DNA of 31,304 nt from Chara braunii (Eukaryota > Streptophyta > Charophyceae > Charales > Characeae), in the NCBI GenBank assembly GCA_003427395.1, contig BFEA01000191.1, positions 608,262 through 639,565 of the forward strand. Reading direction: 5' to 3'. The stretch's first letter is position 1, and the number at the start of each line of letters is the position of its first letter. The notes under the pieces were generated by a model that did not search any database, was not told where the DNA came from, and was given only the letters and a program-made list of their open reading frames with translations. Shown piece after piece: positions 7,724 to 17,400 of the stretch. A program made the translations under genes and the position numbers.

Positions 7724-9337
7724 TCACCGCTGTGAGTGGCCACCCCTACACACCGGACAAGACCGGTTCGGGTGTGGGCTATGGAAGCACCGCATCCAAT
7801 TTTCGCAGTCACAGTTGCTGCATCGAATGGCACGGCGCACACAGATGTCACAGGCTACGTGGCTCGTACATGCTAGGAACACAGAGGCACGTCGACCGCA
7901 ATTATAGAGGCATTGCCGTTCCAGCCCCTGTCTACAAATTGGACACGACATGTCGGGGTGCCGTACATGAGTACAGTACTGACTGTCATCGTACGTATGG
8001 AAGCAAAAACTCGCATGGACTATACCTTCATAATCCTCACGGCACAAGGCATGTGAACCACATGCTAGTTGAATCTCCGGCGGGTCATCACAAAACGGCA
8101 TGGAGCATCTTTCTTCGGCTTCCTCAGTATGTATTCCTTCTCTGTGGGCAGACGACGACAGGGAGGATCGGTCCAACGCAAGGGCATTCAGCTGCTGCAG
8201 GATATGATCCGCAACAGCCCGCCCTGGTGGTGATAAACTATGAGCACATCGCTCTGTCGGTGGCTCATATAGAAGTCTATTTTCCTCCTCGGACTGCTGT
8301 GTTCGCCGTTCGTCTGGCAAGAAAGAGGGAGATCCGTCGGTGGTTGCCGTAGGTGTATGACCAATGCCGCATGTGGGACATGCTAGGAGAGGATGTGGAG
8401 GCTGATGGCACCGGGGATAGTCCACGCAGTAAAGACACATACTTTCTATGACAGCTTCCTGGAAGCATTGACGACACATGGCATGTTGCTGACATGTCAT
8501 TAGTATGCAAGGCTGACGTGCACAGTTATTTAAGCATGGCAGGTCAAGGCCACAACGGCATGCTGGGCACGTAATCAGGGGGTGGGGGGGATGAACACAG
8601 GACTGGGGATCACAATTTTCGTGTGAGAGGATAGCAGCGACCATCCCTTCATAGTGTTCGGAGCAGAGGCTATGTCGTGTACATGCCAACTGAACTGTTC
8701 CTGTGCGACGACACAACGGGAGGGCACAACCATCATCCTGTGGAGAGGTTCTTTCATTGTTTGTGGTAGAATCAGCAGGATTGCTCTCCGGGGGGTGCAG
8801 TGCTTGCAAATGCTCATCGACATACTGTTCCTGATGGAGGAGCCAGGCTGAGTGACCCTCCTGCATTTGGTGATAGAAAGAGTTGATATTTCCCACTGTG
8901 TGCACCCTACCGCCATTGTCCCATAGGGTCCACGAACTATCTGCAAAGGTAAGAGCACTGAAGTGACCTGGACGATATAAGATATATGCCCGAACATTCG
9001 GATCCGTGCCTGGCTCGTGGTTTTGCGGAGCAGGCTGGAATTGCAGTCGCCTACCCATAAATGCCATAGTCAGGACTTCTATGTTCACCCCAGGCGCAGC
9101 GCTGTCACCGTCTGGGCAGACGGCACAGTGCTCTTCTTCTATCCAGCGAACAACGTCTGCGAAATCGGCAACAGTATAAGGATTACAATTGTAAGCAAGG
9201 AGACATACATTAATGGCATAGTACGCACAGCGCCCTCGCTGTATCGCTATGACATTCAATTTGTCTGATTCCGCACGTTGCATGGGGGATCCGTTTACGG
9301 CAGGGGGGTCCTCGTTCAATTCATGTGCGGCATACAT
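7724..9337 (-). CDS. deubiquitinase-like papain-fold domain fused to four RING-like zinc modules
   Basis: A 537-residue intron-free frame. Residues 25-170 resemble a small cysteine deubiquitinase: Gln33 and Cys37 in QRGRCAYYAIN, then PGHFSAL with His125, then WTLWDN with Asp140. The His-to-Asp spacing of 15 equals that of the Josephin domain (His119 to Asn134 in ataxin-3), and Cys-to-His is 88 against 105. The His box also recalls USP enzymes. The rest holds four zinc modules: Cys204-Cys260, Cys268-Cys323, Cys411-Cys468 and Cys476-Cys530. Each reads C-x3/4-C-x9-C-x2-H-x2-C-x2-(H/C/D)-x27-29-CPxC, close to a RING. Modules 1 and 3 (first pair x4, YEG after the sixth ligand, His or Asp) and 2 and 4 (first pair x3, Cys) form an A-B unit that was duplicated. 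No signal peptide or membrane segment is seen. Predicted, not proven: cleavage of ubiquitin and E3-like activity. The ATG is the first in frame and lies 7 bp from a palindromic repeat. Confidence 0.78.
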   Translation of the reverse strand: MYAAHELNEDPPAVNGSPMQRAESDKLNVIAIQRGRCAYYAINVCLLAYNCNPYTVADFADVVRWIEEEHCAVCPDGDSAAPGVNIEVLTMAFMGRRLQFQPAPQNHEPGTDPNVRAYILYRPGHFSALTFADSSWTLWDNGGRVHTVGNINSFYHQMQEGHSAWLLHQEQYVDEHLQALHPPESNPADSTTNNERTSPQDDGCALPLCRRTGTVQLACTRHSLCSEHYEGMVAAILSHENCDPQSCVHPPHPLITCPACRCGLDLPCLNNCARQPCILMTCQQHAMCRQCFQEAVIESMCLYCVDYPRCHQPPHPLLACPTCGIGHTPTATTDGSPSFLPDERRTQQSEEENRLLYEPPTERCAHSLSPPGRAVADHILQQLNALALDRSSLSSSAHREGIHTEEAEERCSMPFCDDPPEIQLACGSHALCREDYEGIVHASFCFHTYDDSQYCTHVRHPDMSCPICRQGLERQCLYNCGRRASVFLACTSHVACDICVRRAIRCSNCDCENWMRCFHSPHPNRSCPVCRGGHSQR

Positions 9338-9343
9338 TGAATA

Positions 9344-9382
9344 GCACAGTCTGCTGCTTTGTCAGTCAGCAGCAGACTGTGC
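9344..9382. repeat. perfect 15-bp-stem hairpin (palindromic repeat P, copy 1)
   Basis: GCACAGTCTGCTGCT (9344-9358) pairs perfectly with 9368-9382 across a 9-base loop. It lies just upstream of the start codon at 9337. With the flank to 9398 it matches the right half of the longer palindrome at 9732-9818. Confidence 0.9.
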
Positions 9383-9397
9383 AACACACTGTCTGGT

Positions 9398-9398
<1 letters not shown>

Positions 9399-9462
<64 letters not shown>
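9399..9462. repeat. (CA)n microsatellite
   Basis: Perfect CA run, occupying the proximal upstream region of the minus-strand gene. Confidence 0.97.
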
Positions 9463-9465
<3 letters not shown>

Positions 9466-9480
9466 CGACTCTATTAAAGA

Positions 9481-9730
9481 CTCTTAGATCAGGGGGGGGG
9501 TGTTCAGGGACACAGGCCTATGGCCCCCTGACGGGCCTGACCCCTAAAAAATAGAAAAATAAAAAAATAAAAAAACTTTCCCATTCGCCAGAATATCCTG
9601 CCCGAACGTGTTCGCCTTTGCCGGCGAATGCGAACGATGTGCTACGCAGGTCACGAGATTGATGGAATTGTAAATCATACTTAGAAAGAACGTAACAGAC
9701 AGTACCAATCTCAATTTTTATATCACCTGT
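9481..9730. repeat. segmental duplication module M, copy 1
   Basis: From CTCTTAGATCAGG to TTTTTATATCACCTGT this matches 10064-10301 in order, including AGAATATCCTGCCC, ACGCAGGTCACGAGATTGAT and GAACGTAACAGACAGTACCA. No stable reading frame is kept between copies. Confidence 0.9.
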
Positions 9731-9731
9731 A

Positions 9732-9818
9732 TGTGCACCAGACAGTTCATTACACAGTCTGCTGCTGTCTGAGTGCGCACTTAGACAACAGACTGTGCAA
9801 TGCACTCTCTGGTGCACA
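9732..9818. repeat. 87-bp near-perfect palindrome P, copy 2
   Basis: The outer arms TGTGCACCAGA and TCTCTGGTGCACA, and the inner arms ACACAGTCTG and CAGACTGTGC, fold around a self-complementary GTGCGCAC centre. A few mismatches and a 3-base bulge interrupt it. It follows module M copy 1 directly. Confidence 0.88.
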
Positions 9819-9860
9819 CACAGACACAAACATACAAAGACACAGACAAGTTCAAGAAAG

Positions 9861-9939
9861 GGGTTTTCATGCTCCCATTGTGCTTCATGATGCCTGCTAC
9901 ACTGTCTCATTGTTGCGTTGTCTGAACTCAAGGGCTTTC

Positions 9940-9941
<2 letters not shown>
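9861..9941 (+). repeat. dispersed repeat R1, partial copy 3
   Basis: GGGTTTTCATGCTCCCATTG and CTGAACTCAAGGGCTTTCC match 6530-6620, then break off at a TG tract. Confidence 0.8.
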
Positions 9942-9984
<43 letters not shown>

Positions 9985-9991
9985 CGAATCT

Positions 9992-10048
<57 letters not shown>
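9942..10048. repeat. inverted microsatellite: (TG)n, 10-bp loop, (AC)n
   Basis: A TG run of about 41 bases (9942-9982) is followed by AGCGAATCTG and an AC run of 56 bases (9993-10048). The arms are complementary and could extrude as a long hairpin. Confidence 0.93.
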
Positions 10049-10049
<1 letters not shown>

Positions 10050-10063
10050 AGCTCTTTTAACGC

Positions 10064-10301
10064 CTCTTAGATCAGGGGAAGGGTTCAGGGACACAGCCCT
10101 ATGCCCCCAGTCCCCTAAAAAAAAACAAAAAAAAACAAAAAAAAAAACGTTCGTGTTTGGCAGAATATCCTGCCCAAACGTGTTCGCCTTTAACGCGAAT
10201 GCGAACGGTGTCCTACGCAGGTCACGAGATTGATAGAATTGTAAATCATACTGGGAAAGAACGTAACAGACAGTACCAATCTCAATTTTTATATCACCTG
10301 T
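10064..10301. repeat. segmental duplication module M, copy 2
   Basis: Matches 9481-9730 with small differences, 571-583 bp further on. After 10301 the sequence becomes unique and shows no gene up to 10545. Confidence 0.9.
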
Positions 10302-10547
10302 TCAATGAGCTATATTGGATCTCAAAGAAAGATTTATTGAACAGCGCACCTCTCGTTGTCAAAGTATCTGAATGACAAATAGTTTCTGATGCTGATCCTA
10401 CGTCTTGTACGCAACTCACTCCCATGGAGCATAAGCAGCTCTTTTTGCTATCTTTGCTGATTATTTTTTTTGGCAGGGACTCAGACTGAGGTACTCGCTC
10501 GGAGGGACCTTGCTCTTAAGGGGGGCTAGTGTGGCTTTGAATCCCCT

Positions 10548-10876
10548 TGATCGCCGGGTGCCACGGTCAGCGGTCAAGGCCGCGATCCCGTGGTCACGAC
10601 CGCAGCGGTCGCGACCTTGGGCCGCCAGCAGCGGCTGAGGGGAGGGGGTCCCGCCGATCGAGGTCGGGATTCCAGGACCGGGACCCCGGCCCCACCCCTT
10701 GGAATCGGGAAAAAAAGAAAACTGAAAAACGGGGGGGGGTCAAAATTGGGGGTGATTGATTGATTGATTGATTGTGCGCGTTTTGATTGTATGGTTTTGA
10801 GTCTGACTCTTCGATTTTTTTATACATGATCGGTTGATTAATTGACTGGTGGTGGAGGGGTCGGACCACGCCTCTG

Positions 10877-10936
<60 letters not shown>

Positions 10937-10937
10937 G
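10548..10937. repeat. GC-rich module plus inverted TG/AATC cassette
   Basis: 10548-10715 carries the CGGTC/CGGCC-rich words seen at 2545 and 3540. A G run, a GATT array (about 10753-10774), GGTGGAGGGGTCGG and a CA tract (10879-10937) follow, which is the 2760-3420 cassette in reverse complement. Confidence 0.75.
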
Positions 10938-12095
10938 CACATAACAGGGGGACGAAGGGCGAGGACGATCGAAGAGAGGAGGGCTTCACTGAGCACAGGC
11001 AGCAAATGGTAAGGACACACAAAAAAGAAGGGGAGAACAAAACGAATAAACAAATAAATAATAAACAATAAGACAATACCCTGATGAGGATGGTACGGAA
11101 TAATGGCAAGTCAAGGAAGCTTGACGTGCTTACACATCCGAAAGCATAATATGCCACGATGGAACGGGCACAGGAAGGCAGTTATGGGCCAGGAAAACAC
11201 ACACAGCCCAAAGAATAAAACATGGGTCGAATTTTGTGCACATCCCATGCGCGCACTAAGAACAAGCAGCAAAAGCTGCGCATTCTCCGGGAGACGGCGG
11301 TTCGCCCAACTGACAAGACAAGTAGGAGGACAGTAGCATGATTCGTATCCTCTCAGGGTGGTAAGCGTCGCTTTGAGGCCTTCCGTCCTTTCCTTCGTTT
11401 TTGTTTTTGCGTTTGTTTTTTGTTTTTGTTTCTGTTTTTGATTCTTGCATTCGTTTTTTCTTTTTTCTTTTTTCTTTTTTGTTTTCGATTCTGCCTGATG
11501 GTACGCATTCTACTTCCCACCGAAAATCACCTTTGACGCTTGTATCGCACTCGGGCATCACCCCTCAAGGGTGATGGTGACGGAGCTACTTTTCTCTTTT
11601 CTGTTTTCGAGTCTCTTCTGTTTTTTGTCCTTTCCCTCCCCTTCTTTTTCCAGTCTTTTCTTTCCTTCTCTTTTCACTTTCTTCACGGCTTTCTCCCTTC
11701 TTTGCACGAATTGCCGGCAGAAACGCTTCGGCCACGTGGGCGGGGAAGATCGGATGGCGCGGGATACGGATCGTATCACCCCAATCAAGGGGGTTCATCC
11801 TTTACTATTTTTTTCGTTTTTTCTTTCTCTGACTGATTCGAGCCGCCCCCGCCGTACGTCACTATCATCATTTGTGCGGGAGCTATCTCCAAATAATGAC
11901 GATGGCGGGGCACTATTTGAGCCAGTGGAACATCCCCCCGACTCCCATCATCGCAGCAGCACACTGGCTTCCCGCTCGACCGCAATCCGGAGTTGCAGAC
12001 CGAACGGCGACGAGCTTTTTGAGTTGACAGAGGAACGGGCATTCGGTGTTTGAAGCCCTGCATCGGGACGTCAGTGCCTCGCTGCTGCCTTCGCC
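10938..12095. other. non-coding stretch with a long T/C-rich strand
   Basis: No convincing gene. 11385-11720 and 11800-11840 are strongly pyrimidine-rich on the plus strand, which creates open frames on both strands. This could be a promoter or 5' leader of the candidate exon at 12096. Confidence 0.4.
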
Positions 12096-12155
12096 ATGGA
12101 CTACCAGGTGGATCAGGACTTGCTGGACCGGATGATCGACGACGAAGAAGACAGG
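12096..12155 (+). CDS. candidate first coding exon, unknown product
   Basis: An ATG in a strong context (CGCCATGG) opens a 20-codon stretch, MDYQVDQDLLDRMIDDEEDR, ending exactly at a possible splice donor GTATAAG (12156). The peptide is acidic and looks protein-like, with no third-position oddities. A possible acceptor with a pyrimidine tract, CACCACTTGCAG, ends at 12472, but the frame after it stops within 15 codons. Another frame (12405-12830) has no recognisable domain. I do not recognise the family. This may be the start of a real intron-containing gene, an abandoned exon or chance. Confidence 0.25.
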
Positions 12156-12796
12156 GTATAAGCTTCCTCGCCCTCACCTCTGGTGCTTCAGTTGCCACGC
12201 ATGCGCTAAGATACTGCACGTCTATTCCTTTCTTTGCGCTACTCTTGCTTCACGCATAAGCGGGTGATCAGCTGAGAATGCTAATCTTCTTCCCACTGCA
12301 ATTCCTACGCTGGGTAGTCTGTAGATTAGCTGAATTGGGGTCGATGGCATTGAACAGGGGGGGGATGGAAGAGAAGATGGGGGTGGCTATCGAAATGTCT
12401 GCCTATGTTCTGCTCGCATTTGTCGCTCTGCTGGCATTCCTTTCTTTTCTCGACTTCTTGCACCACTTGCAGGCTATGCCATCGCCTTCACCTCTCCAAC
12501 TCCCTAAGCACGCATGACTACAGAGCAGGTGTTCCCTCTGATGAAGCCGTGTATTGGTGGCTAGCGGCAGAAAAGCGCTTCAGGGATCGCCACTACCCTC
12601 CCTGCTTTGGCTGTCGTGGCAGATCTCCCGTATTATATGGAACTGCCTCTGGGGATGCAGCTGGTTGTTTCATGTCCATTCACTTTTCGCACAAGATATT
12701 CGCGTCGTGTTGGTTGATGTTTGAAGGGGAGGGGAGGAGAAAGATACTTCAGCTTTCTGGCCGGAAGAGAATGCAGTCTTTGGTTGCAAAGGAGGC
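12156..12796. other. no supported gene
   Basis: The frame at 12405-12830 (plus) contains YWWLAAEKRFRDRHYPP, which could be part of an exon, but no splice pair joins it to the upstream candidate exon in frame. I see nothing else. Confidence 0.3.
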
Positions 12797-13830
12797 GATG
12801 GATGTGTTCTCAACATATTTCTGTCTCTGAATGATGCTCTCACACGCTTTGAGTCTATGATCGTTGTATGAATGAATGGTATGGGGGAATGGTATGAAGG
12901 GGGAATAGATACGGGATATGAATTTTTTTCGCATGTTCGGTCGCCTCTGAGCATAGCATCTATCCACCTTCGTCCGAGACGACGAAGGAATCAATATTAT
13001 GGCAGATGGCACCAACCGATGCTATGAAGCAAGGGAAGAAAGTAACAAGGACATATTTTTGTGCATGAAATGAGATATATATATCGTCACAAATAGAACT
13101 GCCCGGTTAACCGTAGGCAGAGAGAGAATATATATATATATATGTATGGAAAATTTCTTATGACAGGCAAGGCTGCCCCTTGGCATAAAATCCATCCGCG
13201 TACTAACCGACAAAGATCAGCGAGGGCGATGGATAATATGGTAGGAGGCCCCGATAGCCCCTTGTCTCGAATACGGGAATGGATGGGTTCTCAACATGCT
13301 TCTGTCTCTGAATGATGCTCTCACACGCTCTGGGTCTACGATCGATGTATGAATGAATGTCCGGGGGAACTGGTATGAAGGGGTAATGGATGCAGGATAT
13401 GACCCGCTACGTGAACGTATAGGTGATTCAATTCCATTTTCTCCTATAAATATTAATTAAAGTTTTAATAGAATACAGTTGGCTCTCCGGCTCAGAGACA
13501 GGTATTGATGCTACCCATGGCATACATATAACCGGATCGCCTGGCGATAGATAAGTCAAGGACTGGGATAGGGGAAGGATGGAGACGGGAGGTGATAGCT
13601 AGATTGTTGATGCGATGATCGAATCTACGGATGGGTTTCTAGGAGGGAAGTTTTTGTGGACATAGTTGCCTCCGGGCATAGGATTGGCCCGCGAGTCAGC
13701 CGACGGAGATTGGCGAAAAGGACCAATACTATGACGGAGGAACTGAGTGTTCCTGCTATTATTTGCCGGATACCAATGCTCCCGACGATATGCGTATGAC
13801 CGGAATGCCTGGATGAGGATGGATGTGAAT
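12797..13830. repeat. diverged tandem repeat, period about 480-500 bp
   Basis: The block GTTCTCAACATATTTCTGTC through GGGATATGA (12805-12921) recurs at 13289-13402, with CTGAATGATGCTCTCACACG shared exactly. A second block with CATAG/CATAAAATC and CCGACGGAG or CCGACAAAG words recurs near 12950, 13190 and 13670. A weaker third unit begins near 13820 (GTGTTCTTCAGCATGCATCT). No coding signal is seen. Confidence 0.7.
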
Positions 13831-14820
13831 GAGTGTTCTTCAGCATGCATCTTGTAAGGGAACTATGTATGGGGATGATTGGATTCCATAGGACTATAGG
13901 ACGGCGCCCACTTGTTGTCTTCGGCGTTTTTTGAAAGAAAAAAGGGGGGACGATTCCACCGACAGCACCCAATCACGGAGTGATCCGTGTGCTGGCCGTT
14001 GGTTCATATCATCACCTCACTCCGAAGCTGCAATCGCCTCCTACATGTACTTCGCACACGTGTCCCACGAGTATGGTAATCCATCACTATGCTGCTTCCC
14101 CCACCGATAGTGATTGAAACAGATCAGACAGATCTATACATACGCCAATGAGACAGACACGGACTCCCCCTCTAGTTTTTTTTGAGGGCCTGCACTGTCC
14201 GGTGGGATGAGTATGCCACGATGTCAAGACCGTGATGCTGACAGAACATACTAAGCTCGGATCACGTGCATAACTTAGGGTTTATTCCTATGTGTGATTA
14301 ATGTGCTTGCGGTGCATGACGATGGACCTTTTCAACCTGAACTCGGTCCCGTACCTGCACAATACCCCGTGCGCAGGCTTTGATCGTCGTGATAATCAAC
14401 AATCGACCGAAGGCACTCACGATTGTCTTCAGATTTCGCAGATCAGTGGATGTATGATTCGTTTTTTCTTCTTTTCTTCGTTTTCCCTTTCTTTTTTCCC
14501 CTTTTTTTAATGCTTTTCTGTCTTTTTTGTCCCTTCCTTTTTTATGTTTTTCTATATATATTTTTCTGTTGTTTCCTCTTTTTTATGAGAAACTATTTAC
14601 CCTCCGAAGGACATATCTCTGGGCCAACAGTTCACGCATATGTGGGGTAAGGGTCTGTTCATGTTCCATACGCGGGAATCCCATGAGTCGGGCGAAGTGG
14701 CAAGGGGTGTCCTGTGCACGCCTGATAAGGATTGCGGGGGTATGCCGATATACTATTTCGGAGCTCGATGGTAATGCGGTTTCCGTATTATGCTTCAACA
14801 TGCTTAACATGAAGCACGTT
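13831..14820. other. no gene seen
   Basis: Mostly unique sequence with a T-rich stretch at 14460-14585. Short open frames cross low-complexity DNA only. Confidence 0.4.
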
Positions 14821-14829
14821 AACACACAC

Positions 14830-14896
<67 letters not shown>

Positions 14897-15048
14897 CACA
14901 CACACACACACAAACACACGCATGTGTCGAAACAACCCACTTTTTTTCTTTTTTTGGATTGATTGAGTGGTGGGAGAGGGGTTGCCCCTCCCCCCCGGCA
15001 CACACACACACACAGACACGCGCAAATACAGACACACTCAGACACACA

Positions 15049-15113
<65 letters not shown>

Positions 15114-15456
15114 GGGCCGAACGAACCTGCTGTTTTTTTTTTTGTCCTTTTTTTTTATTGATTGCTTGCTTGNNNNNNNNNNNNNNNNNNNNNNNNNNNN
15201 NNNNNNNNNNNNNNNNNNNNNNNNNNNNNNNNNNNNNNNNNNNNNNNNNNNNNNNNNNNNNNNNNNNNNNNNNNNNNNNNNNNNNNNNNNNNNNNNNNNN
15301 NNNNNNNNNNNNNNNNNNNNNNNNNNNNNNNNNNNNNNNNNNNNNNNNNNNNNNNNNNNNNNNNNNNNNNNNCCCCCCCCCCCACACACACCCGCCCACC
15401 CACCCACACACAGAAACATGCGCGCGCGTTCTTTTTTTTGTATCAATCAATCAGTC
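14821..15456. repeat. CA-rich compound cassettes around an assembly gap
   Basis: CA tracts at 14821-14935 and 15000-15115 enclose GATTGATTGAGTGG and GGGGTTGCCCCTCCCCCC, the cassette of 2760-3420 in reverse complement. 15173-15372 is exactly 200 N. The right flank (15373-15456) ends in CAATCAATCAG just before an LTR. Confidence 0.85.
15173..15372. other. 200-N scaffold gap
   Basis: A run of exactly 200 N inside CA-rich cassette DNA, so the size is a placeholder and the flanks may not be adjacent. Confidence 0.98.
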
Positions 15457-16424
15457 TGAAACGGTTTTCACCAACATCGCGTAACAGACACAGTTCTCAG
15501 GGCTCGATCCAATGACCTGTCCCCTTTCCCGTGTAGAGTACCCGTTGACCCCTTCGTGCTTGAACCTGCGACCTGTCGCTGATAGTCGAATGTTCGATTG
15601 CTGTACGTAGTCTGGTCGCGTGGACTCGACCCGCAGACTTTAGTTTTAGTAGTCGTAGGGTCAGTCTAGGCCGTAGCTGCTACAGTTCCGAAAGGTCAAG
15701 TCCTACCTTGCCTAAGACCTTCTAGATGAATCCGAACTGGCTCTTCGTAGGATCTAGGAGTCAGTCCGGACATGAGTCAGCACAGGGTAGTCGTACCCTG
15801 GTCAGCAGAAAGCAGTCCCAGTCCTATTCTAGTTTAGTCAGCAATACCCAGTCCCAGTCCTAACCTAGTACAGTCAGCAAGTATCAAGTGGGACTGTGCG
15901 CATTCTGGGCCTGCACCACGAGGCCAGACCACTGACGAAACAAGTATAAATAAAGAGGCAGCGTCAAGTCATTCATTCATTCTGCCTGTGAGCCATGCGG
16001 AAGGGCTGCTTGAGCGGCTTGTGCATCGGAGGTCTGCAGGTGCCCGAGGAAGAAGTGGGCTAAGAGGTTGAAGAAGCGGCCATTGCTGCTCGCTAGCATA
16101 GGAGGGAGACGGAAGCCATAGCTGCCACATAGGATAGTGTAGGAGGGGTGTTCAGCGTGTGTGTATGGGACATTCAGGGTGATCCTAGCTAGTGTCGGAT
16201 TGTGTGCGAGTGTGTGTGAACAAGTTGCTGGTGGATACAGTTAATAATCGGGAGGGATTTTGTCAGGCGCTGGGCGCCATAGCCATTCAAGACAAGTGGA
16301 ATTTGAACTGTGATCCTGGCCACGTTCTAATCTCTGAGCTTTGTGTGGGCGCATAGCGCCAAATCATGTTCGCCATCTGTTTGCATGCATGTTGGAAGCG
16401 AGTTTGCACAAGTCCGATTTTACG

Positions 16425-16426
<2 letters not shown>
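15457..16426 (+). repeat. solo or truncated LTR, same family as 23758-24655
   Basis: Starts TGAAACGGTTTTCACCAA, as does the 3' LTR of the chromovirus on the opposite strand. Shared words follow in the same order: CAGGGCTCGATCC, GAACCTGCGACCTGT, GTAGCTGCTACAG, GGGACTGTG, AAGTATAAAT-AAGAGGC, ATGCGGAAG, GTGTGGGCGCAT. A TATA box (TATAAA) lies at 15945-15950. The end is placed near GATTTTACGTCA by alignment. No PBS or gag follows, only an AATC array, so I call it solo or truncated. It is clearly diverged from the other copy. Confidence 0.75.
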
Positions 16427-16428
<2 letters not shown>

Positions 16429-16466
<38 letters not shown>

Positions 16467-16468
16467 CA
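16429..16468. repeat. (AATC)n array
   Basis: About nine AATC units at the exact end of the LTR homology, the tetranucleotide common to the compound cassettes. Confidence 0.95.
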
Positions 16469-16599
16469 TCAATATGTGTGTGTGTCAAAAAGAAAAAAAA
16501 AAACAGAAAAAAAAAGAAAACCGTTTGTAAGCTGTTTTTGGCTTTAACTTCGTGTTTCTTTTATCTTTTCTGAAGTTTTTTCCCTTTCATATTTGTGAA

Positions 16600-17400
16600 A
16601 GGCATTCCACGATGCAGAAGGTCTCAGGCCAAAAGAGGCCAAAGGAGGCCAAGTCGGTCAGTTCAGAAAGGTCACTGTCGGGTACCCCAGGGGGGTCAAG
16701 ACCAACAGGTAGCCGAACAAAAGTCATGTCCGATAAGCAAAAAGTCACGACTCACAGTCAAAAGCCATGCCCCACCTGCAAGAGTCACATCTCACAGTCA
16801 AAATTCATATTCCGTTGGCAAGGGTCATGACGAACACGCAAAAGTCAAGTCCCAGAAACCCAAAGCAGCAGCACACCAAGAAAAATCGAAAACGTACCGG
16901 GCCTCACATTCTGAAGCAAGCAGGCCGCCGGCATGTGGTACCAGGTCCAAGTCAAGCCAAGAGAAGTAGAGGCTGGGACGAGTCAAGGCCCAGTCCAAGT
17001 CAATATAAGGACTGGCCAGCCACTTTTTCAGGGGGATTTCTCATCCGGAAGGAGTGTGGAAGTGCTGCTCGCAGTTGTCCGCTAGCACTGAAGATCACGA
17101 GGGGCAGCTTGGTGTTCAGGAAGAGAGCGGCCATAGCCGGCCACACAGCTAGTAGCAGAGAGTAGAGCAGAGAAGTAGCAGATGTATTCAGAGTCGAGAT
17201 CCTCAAGCAGAGAGAGAGAGGAGAGAGAGAGAGAGCGCATGCATGAAGAAGACAGAGAGAGAGAGAGGAAGGGAGCCAGAGAATAAGAGAGAGGAGAGTC
17301 GCTTACCTTGGCTGAGCCGCTGAGGACGCTGGCTACGAGTTGCTGAACTCTGCGCTGATGAGCGCCTGGTGACTTGAACTCTGAACTGTTTAATTATTAA
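16600..17400 (+). other. LTR-like promoter region, unclassified
   Basis: Short imperfect repeats of AGTCA words (16740-16860), a TATA-like AATATAAGG at about 17001-17009, then a GA-rich stretch (17208-17275). The layout recalls the U3-TATA-R plan of the LTRs in this window, but I find no second copy here. No protein gene. Confidence 0.35.

Noticed and set aside
7732-8352. 206-codon plus-strand frame
   Set aside because: It is antisense to the deubiquitinase-like/RING gene and has no recognisable motif.
11256-11836. Lys/Glu-rich and Phe/Ser-rich frames
   Set aside because: They come from a T/C-rich strand without motifs or start context.
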